Below are positions 1-10,390 of a stretch of 64,000 nucleotides of DNA, one piece after another. The stretch covers positions 237,407 to 301,406 of the forward strand of contig KQ965759.1 in NCBI GenBank assembly GCA_001574975.1, given 5' to 3'. Source of the DNA: Gonapodya prolifera JEL478 (Eukaryota; Monoblepharomycota; Monoblepharidomycetes; Monoblepharidales; Gonapodyaceae). How positions within the stretch are numbered: position 1 is the stretch's first letter; each line of letters starts with the position of its first letter. A program made the position numbers and the translations under genes. The notes under the pieces were generated by a model. That model had not been told where the DNA came from. It saw only the letters and a list, made by a program, of their open reading frames with translations, and did no database searches.

Positions 1-541
1 CGATGCGATATCAGGTGATTGAAGATAGAAAACGTACCAGACAAAGGTGAAGTCAAGTGGGTAGAAGAAGAGTACGAGGTCTTAAGTGGGGTGGGGACGA
101 TGGAGGAAAGTGTGAGGCAATGATGGATGGAACAGGGCTTGCTCTCTTGGATTGCGCGATGCGCCTGATTCCAAGAACCGCCTTCCACCAGGTTCCGCAA
201 GTGGTCGACAGCACCGCGGCACTCCGGATTTCATTTCATTTCACCGCTTCTTCGCTCCCCTCCCCGTCCGGACTATCCCACTCACACTTCCCCTTGAAGT
301 CCTCCGAGCTCAACTCCTTGAACTCGCCGTCCACCACCGCGGTGGCCTTCCACGCCGGCGCAGGCTGCTGGATCTGTGCAACGGGAGACAGACGGGAGGG
401 CGCGATGGAAAACGATCGGAGTGCAGGTGTCGTTGGGAGGGAGAGACGGGGGGTGGAGCGGAGGGAGGACGAGAGGAGAGGGCGAGCGGGGCCGGTGGGG
501 ACAGAGCGCAGGAGGCGGGGGAGAACGCGGGTGGCGGACAT
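1..541 (-). CDS. Peroxiredoxin (2-Cys type, mitochondrial), 5' part; gene runs off the left edge
   Basis: Thiol peroxidase that reduces hydrogen peroxide with a peroxidatic cysteine. Two exons are visible: 541-286 and 80-38, with a 205-nt intron (donor GTGAGT, acceptor TTAAG). Translation starts at the ATG at 541-539. The first ~55 residues are rich in Arg, Ser and Pro with no acidic residues, as in a mitochondrial presequence. They are followed by the family N-terminal strand (IQQPAPAWKATAVVDGEFKE) and by LFFYPLDFTFVC, whose last residue is the peroxidatic Cys of the FVCP motif. The Cys codon is split by the next intron (donor GTACGT at 37-32), so exon 3 lies outside the window. The family assignment is secure; the targeting is inferred from composition. 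An ATG further upstream in the same frame (832) would add a non-homologous extension and was not chosen. Confidence 0.88.
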
Positions 542-830
542 TGTGTTCGAGAGCGCGAGGTGAAGACTGGAAGTACAAATTGCGTGGCACAGCGCCAAAT
601 TGTGCAGGGTCCTCTTCCTTGACATGCCCAAATAAAATTCGTGCCAAAAAGCAACGTGCACAGCGAAAAATTTAACGAGTATCAACAAGTAATAATTTCG
701 CTTCACTTCTTTCGCGTTTTTGCGTGGACTTGAGGTCAGGCCACGGACAAATGAGTGGAACAATTGGAGTTGGTGCGGCAGCCGGCACAAAATTCCTTGA
801 TTTCTGCCACCGTCCTCACCACTACCGATC

Positions 831-2060
831 ATGGTCGTTCACATCAAAATAACCATCAATCCGTCCTCACCCAAACCCATCGCATCCCACCTCACCTTCA
901 AATCACGTCCCACCGGCTCCAGATCATCCGACGACACCATCCCATCCTCGCTCAAACCGACCCGCATTCTCCTCCTCACGCACGGCGCCAGCGGGGACCA
1001 CACCCAGCCGCAGCTGCAGCAGGTCGCGGAAAGGGTCGTGGAGTGGTGTGCGGTGTTGGATGGTGACGACAACAAGACGGTCGTGTTGAGGTTTACGTGT
1101 ACGACCACGAGTTTGCCCAATCGCGTAAAGACGGCGACGGCAGTGCTGGAGTATGTGAGAGAGACGTTTGCAGACAGTCTGACTCAGGTGAGCCGTTTGT
1201 AGACGGTGGCAACCTAGAAACGTCCGTCAATCTAAACCCATGTCAACTTTCCCGCTGCTTCATCACCCCACGACCTCCGACCACACCTGTGCTCACCCTC
1301 CTCTCCTCCCCAGGTTATCTACGCCGGAAAATCCATGGGCGCGCGGGTCGGGGCCAAACTCTTCTCCGACGACCTCGCCCACTCCCCCAAAGCCCCTCTC
1401 ACCTCGCTCGCGCTCCTCTCCTTCCCCTTCGACAACCCCATGACCAAGACCAAGAACCCTACCGAACGACAGGGCCTCCTTACATCCTTCGCGGAGCTGT
1501 TCGGCGCTGATAAGGAGTCGGAGTCGCGGCAACTGAGGGTGCTCTTCGTCTCGGGTGACAAGGACAATATGTGCGACCAGCAGGTTCTTGCTGACACCGC
1601 CCGTGAAATGGCCGGCTCGAGGAACGTCCTGGTTCGCGTGGTGTCGGTCGAGGACGGGGATCACGGACTGGGCTTAAAGGGCAAAGACGGCGCCAAGCGG
1701 ACTGGCCCGAGCGTGGACTGTTGGGCAGACGAGATTGCCGAATGGGCCGTCGCGAGAACTACGGTAGAGGGCAAGGGGAGTCAACAGAACCCCTCGTATG
1801 CAGTTCTTCGCGTGGGCGCTCCTGCGTTCGCACCCAAGGGTGCCATGACGGCGCCGGGAAAACCATTGGCGGGGTACTTACTCGAGGGCGCGCGGTGGGA
1901 GGGGAAGGAAAAGGGGTGGAGAGTTTCGTCCGGCGGAGGTGCTGGCAAACGGGACATTGCGTCAGTAGTTGGCGAGGAGGCTGGTGATGCGGCGGATGGG
2001 GACGAGGAAGAGCAGGCTCCGGCGGCGAAGAAGCCTAGGAGGAAGGCAGCGGCGAAGTGA
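831..2060 (+). CDS. TEX30/KANSL3-type alpha/beta hydrolase
   Basis: Two exons, 831-1187 and 1314-2060, joined in phase 0 (CAG|GTGAGC ... CCCCAG|GTTATC), give 367 residues. The core matches the TEX30/KANSL3 branch of the dienelactone-hydrolase-like alpha/beta fold. RILLLTHGASGDH is the oxyanion-side strand-loop. YAGKSMGAR at ~residues 122-130 is the nucleophile elbow with Ser in GxSxG form. VLFVSGDKDNMC carries the candidate acid, and EDGDHGL the candidate catalytic His. A ~100-residue tail turns acidic (GDEEEQA) and ends in a basic KKPRRKAAAK stretch that could be a nuclear signal. The substrate of this family is unknown, so no reaction is claimed. The ATG at 831 is the first in frame and is followed by the expected N-terminal strand. 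Confidence 0.85.
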
Positions 2061-3880
2061 TTGGTCGGTCTGAGGAGGGTTGCAGTTATGGGATTTGATT
2101 TGGTTGTTGGTATGATCTGCATGCGATGCAACATAATTTTGACTCTTTGCGTGAAATTTCAAAGAGATGGAGCAGTTCCTTTCAAATAAAGCAAGCCGAC
2201 GATTTGGAATACTGTCTTCGAGCAAGCCATCACCATGTCAAGTTGATTCCGTATATGTAGCATATTTTCTGAAACCTGTTTTTTCTGCTGGCAATCGCCG
2301 GCCCTCTGTACAAACATACTCATGAGATAAACTCCTCAAGCAGTCCACACTCCTGCCTGTGCAATTCCCCCTCTTAACAAAAATATTCCTATGTGTGCCC
2401 ACTGCCTCTTGCTCTTTCGTTCTTGAAATGTTTGAGCTAGACTGATCATCCATCACCCGTGCGGTCCTGGGGAATTGTGCCCGTACGGGTTTGTCGAAGG
2501 CGGTTTGACACTACGCTTGTGGTACCATTTGCAACCGAGGAGTGGCGGGGTGGAGCGTGCGCCGGGTTCAGGTCCGGCAGCTGGTGGGTATGGTAATGAC
2601 CGAGGGCGGTGGGAACAGAAGTAAGCCGAGACGTGCGAGAGGGGAGGGGGGAAAGAAGACAGACTCACCAAGAGCGACTTAGAGAAGCGCTAGGATTGTA
2701 GCCAAGGAGACAACGAAAGTGACAGCTGGGTGATCCGTGACCATGTCGACATGACGGTGCATGATAGGCGTCACCATTTTTCTGCATCGGCCGTGCCCAC
2801 ACGCCAAGATGAAGGGACCCACCTCGCATCGTAGTTTCTCCGTGTCAATAGCAAAACATGTACATATCGGACACGATAAAACCCGGCAACTGGCGTGCCC
2901 TGTCGCGCCCTTGTCCTTTTTTACGTGTACAAAGATGAGGACGTGCCTCAGGGGTTCCACGTCCGGGCGAACAACGGTAAAACACCGGCCAAATGTCACC
3001 CATAGAAGCGGTTATGGCCGTGGGGACACCCCTGAGCGCTTACCGTTGGATTGTGTGCACAAGTGGAAAGGGGAACCGCACCTACAAATACAACTCGACC
3101 ATCCCCTTTCGTGCAGGTACCTGTTTTATATACTGTCTGTGTATTTGGGAGGCAGGGATGTATGAGGGCGTTCGGGTGGGTCAGAGTCAGGTCGTCTCTG
3201 CCTGCGACAATATTATGCACCAGCCACCGGATTCCTCCGAAGGGGACATCATCTGTTGATCATAAAACTCTTCCCGCTTCCGATGACGTCCCTTACGTGG
3301 CTATGCTATCACGTGTGCATATGGTAATGGCTATAATTCTTGTGTATGATGTGTTTGGAAGACCATTGTTTGCTGCGAACACTTAACGCGGCATCGCAGG
3401 CAAGGTTTTCACGATCAAAAATTACAAGAAGACGCTCGAAAAGATACTAGTATGGACATCTTTACTGGAGAGTGATAAGATTAACAGTAAAAACCGAGGT
3501 TGAGTAGGCGGTTGGCAAGGGGCTGGCCTCCGCTGCGGTTGAAAGAGGAGTTTAGACTCCAAAACGAGAGAAAGCAATACGTAAGCGGTGCGAAATTAGT
3601 GACGTTTTGGAGACCTCCCCTCAGTACGGCGTCGTCACGATAAATTGCGTAAATTATGCCGTCTGCGCCCCAACCTCATTCATCTGTGTAGCATGATTGG
3701 GATTTCCACTTAGTTAATTCGTGCCATAGCGCCCTCGCCATGCCGAATTCAATTGATTTTCTAAGCTAAGGCCAGGCTTCGCCAAGAAATTGCCGCGGTT
3801 TCTGCGTCCCTGAGCACCGCCTCGCCTTTCCCAATCTCAATTCGCCCTTAGTCTCCTGCTCCTTCATCCAGAACCGAGTC
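2061..3880. other. Intergenic, no supported gene
   Basis: About 1.8 kb without a convincing coding pattern on either strand. A CAAATAAA motif near 2180 may serve the upstream hydrolase as a poly(A) signal. The GC-rich stretch 2455-2670 has no plausible protein and could hold a structured RNA, but I could not match it to a known family. Confidence 0.4.
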
Positions 3881-3948
3881 TCTTGGGCGCGCTATCCGCA
3901 GTGCCAAAGTACACAAAGATCGTGCTGGGGAGGAACATCATCGAGACA

Positions 3949-4310
3949 ATGCCACGCATGCGGTCGTCCAGTCCTCAACCCATCGCGCTTTTGGTCTCCA
4001 TTGCGCTCTGTATCATCGCGTTCTCCGTGAACCCTCCTGGAACTCCGTTGGTGGCACATGCCGTGACAGTTCCCGACCCCAGGCCGTCTCCACACCGGTC
4101 AAGACATCTTGTGAACTGGGTGGACCGGATTGCCGGGGGTCCTCACTTTTTGTGAGTACTGTCTGCTTCATGAATCGTGGGCTGTTTTATTCAGATTTTG
4201 GTTCTCTTCTAACCTGAAACCACACTTGTGCAGGTCAGGACGGCGAATGTATTCCTGTTGTTCTGGGTGATCCAATTGATCCTACTTATCCGTAGTCGCT
4301 TGTGCGAGTC
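3949..4310 (+). pseudogene. Small secreted Cys-containing protein, copy 1, frame broken
   Basis: From ATG 3949 the frame encodes a short basic N-terminus and a hydrophobic signal segment (IALLVSIALCIIAF) ending in LVAHAVTVP. The part homologous to copy 2 (CELGGPDC, then after an intron DGECIPVVLGDPIDP) lies in another frame, shifted around 4075. The intron is probably 4152 to about 4238 (donor GTGAGT, acceptor GTCAG). If the frame shift is real, the secreted domain is not made. No known family was recognised. The related downstream copy at 4760-5266 shows the intended arrangement. Confidence 0.5.
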
Positions 4311-4765
4311 CACAAGGTGCCGGACCTGTGTTTCTCAGCAGTCACTTTCGTTATTTCTCTCTTTTTCGCTGCAATAAATTGAACGAACATAAATGGTGCG
4401 CCAAAATAAAGAGTACCTTTTGACACGAAATGTATGACTACTGACTACACGGTACGAGTCGGTACCAAGACACAGCCGTTATGGTCTTGGAGCGACGTCT
4501 GACCACCCAAAGAGCCAGAAAGAGGTGAGACCTTTGCCGTTCAGCTACGGAGGTGGCGCATTTTGTTCCTCCATCCAGCTACGGACGGCCAAGGCTGCAG
4601 ACTTATGATCCTCGAGCACCGTCTCGACTTAACACCTGGCAGAGGGAATAAAGATCTCGCACACGCGAAAGTTCAATCGCCTCAAAGATCACCCCTCTAT
4701 CACGCGTTTTCGTGGAGCCCAACCCGAGGCATGCGCAAGGGGCTAGAAAGGAACGCAGTCCCAAG

Positions 4766-5266
4766 ATGCCTTCAAAACGGCGCCTGCTCCTCTCTTGGTC
4801 GTGATTTTGGTCACTGTCGCTTTATTGTTCGTCGCTTTCTACGAAAACATGCCAGGATCTTCGTTGGTAGCGCATGCCGCGACGGTTCCACGTCAAGTGC
4901 TACAGGAGCGTGGCAAGTCGAAACCGAAACCACCCCCTGATCCGGCAACCATACCGTGTGAACAGGGTGGGACGTACTGCCCGCCCCATTATGATTGTGA
5001 GTCAGCCTGAATCTGTTCGTTTGTCACCAATCGCCAATAACCCCTCTACTCACGTGACTTTTATCATGTTGAAACCTCAATTAGGCTATCCGGACCAGCG
5101 CAAATGTATATTCAACTGGGTCGTTGATCCTTTTGCACCGCCGCCGCCTCCCTCGGGTGGTTGCGGCGGTGGTGGATGCGGAGGAGGTGGAGGAAAAGGA
5201 ACAGGAAGAATCATTGCGGATCCCACCCCATCAGGCGTAGCAGTAGAAGATACATGGTGGTATTGA
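4766..5266 (+). pseudogene. Small secreted Cys/Gly-rich protein, copy 2, start region out of frame
   Basis: Paralogue of the gene at 3949. The hydrophobic segment (LLVVILVTVALLFVAF) and LVAHAATVP are followed by a Lys/Pro-rich linker and CEQGGTYCPPHYD. A GTGAGT intron comes next, then exon 2 beginning near 5085 with YPDQRKCIFNWVVDP. The tail has five prolines, a GGCGGGGCGGGGG segment and ends TWWY. The only well-placed ATG (4766) is out of frame with the signal segment, and the frame that holds the signal has no ATG before 4849. Either one base was gained or lost near 4778, or the start lies in an exon not recognised. Lineage-specific; no function assigned. Confidence 0.5.
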
Positions 5267-5843
5267 CGGAAATATGTGGAGATGGCTGCGTGGGAGGATT
5301 AATATTCAACATCCACATCCTCGAACCTGTTGGTCGTGACTAAAGTGCTTAATTTATACATATATATTTACTATTTTATAACATTATATCAGCTACGGCC
5401 ATATGCGCGGAAAAGTGCCGCTTCCCTTCCGATCAGCGCAGCGAAGCCCGCGAGAGCCCAGTCAGTACTAGCGTGAGAGATCAGCTGGGAATACTGGGTG
5501 ATGTAGTTTTGCTCTCGTGGGTTGGTAAGAATTGTTGAAATATATTTTTTTTTTTCGCATGGCGAGACTGTTATCGCATCGTCACCCAGTCCATGTCATT
5601 TTGTTCATGATTCGGGCGGTCCAATAAGTCAAAACATTTAGAATTGGTTTCTACTGCGATTGCATTAGGTACATAAATAGCGGTCTCACTCGTTCTCCAT
5701 ATTTTGGAAGATGGAGACGAAGGAGCCTAAAAAATGCTATCGTTCCCTTGAAAGGGTTCACAGGGAAAGACCGGTTGAATTCGGCCCGTCGCGATCTCGA
5801 CCCCACACTCAAAACGACTGAGCACCCATCAGCGAACATCGCC
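5267..5843. promoter_or_regulatory. Upstream region of the ethanolamine ammonia-lyase gene
   Basis: 577 nt without a coding signal between the secreted-protein relic and the EutB-EutC start. It contains an AT-rich stretch (5350-5390) and a T12 run near 5545. The position makes it the presumptive promoter and leader of the lyase gene. No specific regulatory site was identified. Confidence 0.4.
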
Positions 5844-8693
5844 ATGTCCGCGTTCGAATCACAGCCGTTTGTTTCGACGGGAAGCACCTCGGCGGGCGCT
5901 CCGTCTCTCGATCCGTACCGGTCCACTGCTGCGCTGAAGCTGACGTGGGGGCGCGCGAACGAGTTCAAGGAGGGCGACGAGGCGATCGGTGTCGCGGCAC
6001 TGAACGATGATGAGAGGATGGAGGTGGGAGTCGTGATCTCGTTCGTTGAATGATGGGGCCAGGTCTGACTTTGCGTCCGATCACTCAAGGCTCGAGGTAT
6101 CATCGCGTCCATGCGACTGGCGGATATCCAGAGCTCTCTGTTCGTGCAAGACGAGGTGTCGACATTCATAGAGAGCTTCGTGGACCGGGAAATCGCAAAG
6201 TCAATCAGCTCGTGGACCTTTGGCGAGCTCAAGCAGTTTTTGTTGGACAAGAGCGAGGACGAGATAAAGGCCATCATGCCGGGCCTTCGCTCCGAAGTCG
6301 TCGCTGGCGTCATCAAGCTCATGTCCTCCGACGAGCTCATCGCCGTATCATCCAAAATCTACAACAACGCGCCAGGGTCCACACTCGGTGCGCGCGGGCA
6401 ACTCGGGTCTCGCATCCAGCCAAACTCCCCCGACGACGACCCCACGGAAATTCTCTACTCGGTCCTCGAGGGTCTCTCTTATGGATGTGGGGATATGGTG
6501 CTCGGAATCAACCCCGTCAACGGGGACAGAGTTTCCGTCGCCCGCCTCGAGGCCACGCTCAAGGACGTCGTGCAAACGTTCCAGGCAGAGGATACGCTCA
6601 AGTGGTGCGTCTTGGCGCACATCAAGGACCAGTCCGCCGTTGAAGTGAGCTTCCGGGTCTCATTCATGGACATGCTCCACACAGTCCAACGAACTGACCT
6701 CCACCCCCCCAAAGGACACATACGGCCCCGCCATCCTCTCCACGCTCTTCCAGTCCCTCGGCGGCACGTCCTCCCTGCTCTCCACATTCGACACATCCGT
6801 CCCGAACCTCGTCGACCTATGCTGCCGACCGCAAGCCCCGCCGAACCTCTACTTCGAGACGGGTCAAGGGTCGGCGTTCACGAATGGGGCGGACCATGGC
6901 GTGGATATGGTTACCTTGGAGTGTAGGAATTATGGATTGGCGAGGGCGTTGACGAAGAAGGCCGGGAAGTGGACCATGGTGAATACCGTGGCTGGGTTTA
7001 TCGGGTATGTACTTGTTTTCCCGGGGGGGGGGGGGGGGGAGGGGGGCGCCTGTTGCCATCTCCCACTGGGCACACACATGCCTAACGATACCCCTCCCGT
7101 AGCCCCGAAGTATTCCGCACCTCGGCCCAGCTCCTCCGCGCCTGCCTTGAAGACTTGTGTGCGGGCAAACTTCACGGACTAATCATGGGACTCGATGTGT
7201 GTTCGACGTATCATGTGAGTTTGGGGAGTTGGGCGGGGTGGTGGTTTCTAGTGGTGCTGACCCTTCGGCCTTTGATCGGGATGGAAAGATGGGTGTGGAG
7301 ATTGATGAGCTGGTGAGTGTGGTTGTAATCTTATTCCAAGTGAGGTTGTTCAAATATTATTTGGAATTCTGTGACGTCAGGATGACATCCAAGAAAGCAT
7401 TCTCCCCGCCGGTCCCGGTTTCTACATGGCCGTCGCTGGAAAATCGGACCCCATGCTGTCCTGTGAGTAAACCCTCCCACCTACCAGCTCGCAACCCCTT
7501 GCCAAGCGCTCACCCATATCGTCACGACACAGACCTCACAACCGACTTCCGCGACATCGCCCGCCTGCGTTACAAACACTCCATGGGCCTCTCACCCTCC
7601 CTCATCTCTCTCCTATCCTCCCTCGGGACCGCCGACCCAACAACGAACACCCTGACCCGCCCGGGCGACACGGAGCACATGTACGTCCAGTACCGGCGCC
7701 GTAAGGGCGACACACGCCCCGAGACCGAGATTAGAGCAGAGGCCCGCAAGCAGCTGGACGAGTTCCAGAAGCGCGGGTTGGATCTGGGGTACGGCTGTGT
7801 GGAAGGGTTCAGACCACCCCCCGCCATCGACGGGCCCAAGAGGGATATCTACCACGCGGCCAAGCGGGCCATTTACGAGCGCCTACCCGAACCTTTTGTC
7901 GACGAACTGCGCCGGTTCAGGTTCGACGGGGACGGCGGGGACGGCGGATTCCCAGGCGCAGGCGGTCGTTGTGTCGACGCAGGCACGGAGCCGGGAGGAG
8001 TACGTGCTCAAGCCCGTCACGGGTGAGCACCTCGACGAAGCCGCCGCGCAGATCCTGAAACGGCGCGGAGGGCAATTGGCGCAGACGGTTGCGGAGATGG
8101 AGGGAAACCCGCCGACGAATTTGGTCCAGGTCGTGGTTTCCGACGGACTCAATTCGGACTCGGTTGCGGCGCCGGGGCATTTGTTTCCGTTTTTGAGGGA
8201 GTTGGAGAGTAGTCTCAGGGCCGCGCCGGCTGCTGCGGGCGCGGAGGCGACAGCTTCGACACCACCACCACCGACCCGTGGGGCAGGTGTGGTCCACACA
8301 TTCGTACCCACCCTCGTCGTCGTCGAAAACGCCCGCGTGCGCGCCGGATACGCCGCGGGTCGTGACATCGTCGCTACCCTCGTCTCTTCCGCCGCCGAAT
8401 ACGCCACCACCTCGGCCCACGGCACCCTCCGCCTCCCGCGTTTCTTCACCACCGTCCACATTATTGGCGAACGCCCGGGCAACGGTCAGAACACGTTCTC
8501 GGCGTACGTGGCGTGCGTGACCCTGGAGCAGTGGATGGCGGGCGAGGTTGATCATGGCGTTGTCGCGCTCGTGAGTGGCGTGAGTGCCACGGCGATGAGG
8601 CCTGAGACGGCGGCCAGGGAGGTTGCGCAGGTGGTGAGGAGGAAGGTGGCTCAGGGGGGTGGGGCGGGTGGGAAGGGGAAGAGTGTTGCGTGA
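5844..8693 (+). CDS. eutBC: Ethanolamine ammonia-lyase, fused large and small subunits (EutB-EutC), adenosylcobalamin-dependent
   Basis: Converts ethanolamine to acetaldehyde and ammonia using adenosylcobalamin. Exons: 5844-6023, 6090-6644, 6715-7004, 7103-7214, 7289-7312 (24 nt), 7381-7462 and 7533-8693; start at the first in-frame ATG. The EutB half runs to ~residue 480. It carries the residues known to bind substrate in the E. coli enzyme: Arg and Gln of SRIQPN (~168, 170), Asn of VLGINPV (~201), Glu of LYFETGQGS (~293) and Asp of SDPMLSYLTT (~410). The EutC half follows directly: REEYVLKPVTGEHL, VVVSDGLNSDSV, NARVRAGYAAGRDIV, VHIIGERPGNGQNTF. At the junction the frame changes near 7877-7960. 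A 58-nt intron (7893-7950, weak donor GTCGAC, acceptor CCCAG) restores one frame and gives 781 residues; a 1-nt indel in the G-rich tract is the alternative. Intron 3 contains a run of 17 G. Confidence 0.93.
7023..7039 (+). repeat. G17 homopolymer inside an intron of the EutB-EutC gene
   Basis: Seventeen consecutive G, then A, then six more G, just after the donor of intron 3. It could form a quadruplex in DNA or pre-mRNA and is error-prone in sequencing. It lies outside coding sequence. Confidence 0.9.
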
Positions 8694-8990
8694 GGGGGGG
8701 CGAGAGGCTGATGGTGTGATTAGAAGGTATCGTTGGTTCTATATTTTTTGTGAAGTGATGTTACAATGTGCGCTCCCTGACAAGGGAATGGGTATCGATT
8801 TGTTATGTTTATAATAGGAGTTGATTGTGTGTGGTGTGTGCGTGTGTGTGAAAATTTTCCAAAGATTCGTGACTCGTGGCAAAAAGCCAAAGGGGGGGAA
8901 TACGATTTCGGTCTCGGTGTTTCGTCGGTTGATTAGGTGTGTCCTGCTCCTTCTCCTTCTCCTTCCCGTCCTGTCCCATCCCGTCCCATC
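8694..8990. other. Convergent intergenic region
   Basis: 297 nt between the stop of the ammonia-lyase gene (+) and the stop of the FAM72 gene (-). It holds a TG-rich stretch and AT-rich segments compatible with 3' ends of both transcripts. No gene seen. Confidence 0.5.
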
Positions 8991-9894
8991 TCATCTGCAC
9001 CACCTCACATAACTCGCCATCCCCGCATCCTTTGCAAGGCTCGCCTTGCCCAGTTCCGGCGACGCGCACGTGCCGCCCTCGGGGTCGGAATCCGCCGCGG
9101 GGAGCGCGGCCCACGTCATGGGCGAGTGGGAGGTCGGGTGCAAACGGTCCCGGGCGCGGACGGCTTCAGACAGGAACATCCTGGTGAGGTTCAAGTGTAG
9201 GTCCGTGATTAGTTAGTAGTGCGTCGGACACGCAAACGGGTCCAAGATTGCACTCACCAGTAATGCCCATTATTACACGCTCCCAAACACCTCTCGCACG
9301 GTCTCGTGACATGGTATCCGACAACACACCCGCACACGAGACACGCGACGTCCCGGATCCGGCACCGGCACGAGCGCGTGCGGTAGTCTTTTTCGACGAG
9401 CGCGACGGATTTGGGAGGCGGGAGGTCCGTGGAGAAGAGCTCGACGCTGCGATTGCCGATTGGAGTGATGGTTAAATATAGAACTCGTCAAGTGCGCATG
9501 CGTGGAAGGGAAGGGTGAGGAGGACGCACCGAGTGTCACCCAGAAGAATGGCACGCATCCCACGCCCGCATACGCGGGATGTGCAGTGGGAGCATTCCAG
9601 CTCCACTACGGGCTTTGACCGAAACTGCGGATGTAGGCTCGCCGCGGAAATCGCGCCCTGCTGCGCCGCTTGATGTGTGGTCGACTGCACCTGCCCCGTC
9701 GTGGCTCCCGGCGCAGAAGCAGAAGCAGAAGCGACGGTAGCTGCAGACGCTTGGTTGAGTGAGGAGATGGAAGAGGCGAGTTGCGCGAGTGCGTTGCTGG
9801 CGGAGGTTGTGGAAGGAAGGGATAAGTGGAGTTGTGGGGGTGTCATGGAGGGTGAGTAAGCGTTCGATGAGTAAGCGTTCGGTCTTTGAGGCAT
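8991..9894 (-). CDS. FAM72-family protein
   Basis: Three exons, 9894-9530, 9446-9258 and 9180-8991, spliced in matching phases, give 247 residues. The first ~85 residues are low-complexity (Ser, Ala, Gln). The FAM72 core follows: LECSHCTSRVCGRGMRAILLGDT, then VELFSTDLPPPKSV, and the paired-cysteine segment ending in the family hallmark ACNNGHYW. Vertebrate FAM72 proteins are nearly all core (~150 residues), so the N-terminal extension and a ~60-residue tail are additions here. The conserved CxxC pairs suggest zinc binding. Human FAM72A acts with uracil-DNA glycosylase; whether that holds in fungi is unknown. The ATG at 9894 is the only plausible start. Confidence 0.85.
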
Positions 9895-10390
9895 TTGGTG
9901 GGATTGGGGTCTGGGGTATGTGAGGGGGTTAGGGTTTGGTCAGCGGTCGGACAGTGGTGACCAGTTTGATTTTCGCCTGAGTGATGTCGCGGCACATCTA
10001 GGACTCCAATGCTCCACGCCCGGACCCCTGTTGAGCCCACACACTCCCGTGCATTGTAGATAGCTGAGCTCCAGGATAAGACCAATCTGGTTCCATCCCG
10101 GAGACGCTGCGATGTGTTCTGCACAACCAGTGTTGAGTTCGATAGAGTTATGACCATCATCATGCCCGCGTCTCGCGGATACTCCACGAGAGTCAGCGAC
10201 ATCCTGAGTGTATTTCGTATCCATCCCCCGCTCTTTCGCGTTCTTGTTCCGCTCCATCCGCAGTCCACGCGACGCGCGGCGCCAACTCGTGCGCGATGCC
10301 CGGAGACTGATGAAGGGGACACACACGCACCTGGGGTGTAAGCGGATGGCGACAGCGAGAGTGCTCGGGTTTGACTGAGTTTGGCTCGTG
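9895..10390. promoter_or_regulatory. Divergent promoter region between FAM72 (-) and an orphan gene (+)
   Basis: 496 nt between two divergent start codons, with no coding signal that I trust. By position it should hold both promoters. No individual site is called. Confidence 0.45.

Noticed and set aside
2455-2670. GC-rich stretch with short motifs resembling parts of RNase P or SRP RNA
   Set aside because: The motifs are too short and not in the expected order; no covariance or secondary-structure test could be run (Infernal/Rfam would decide).
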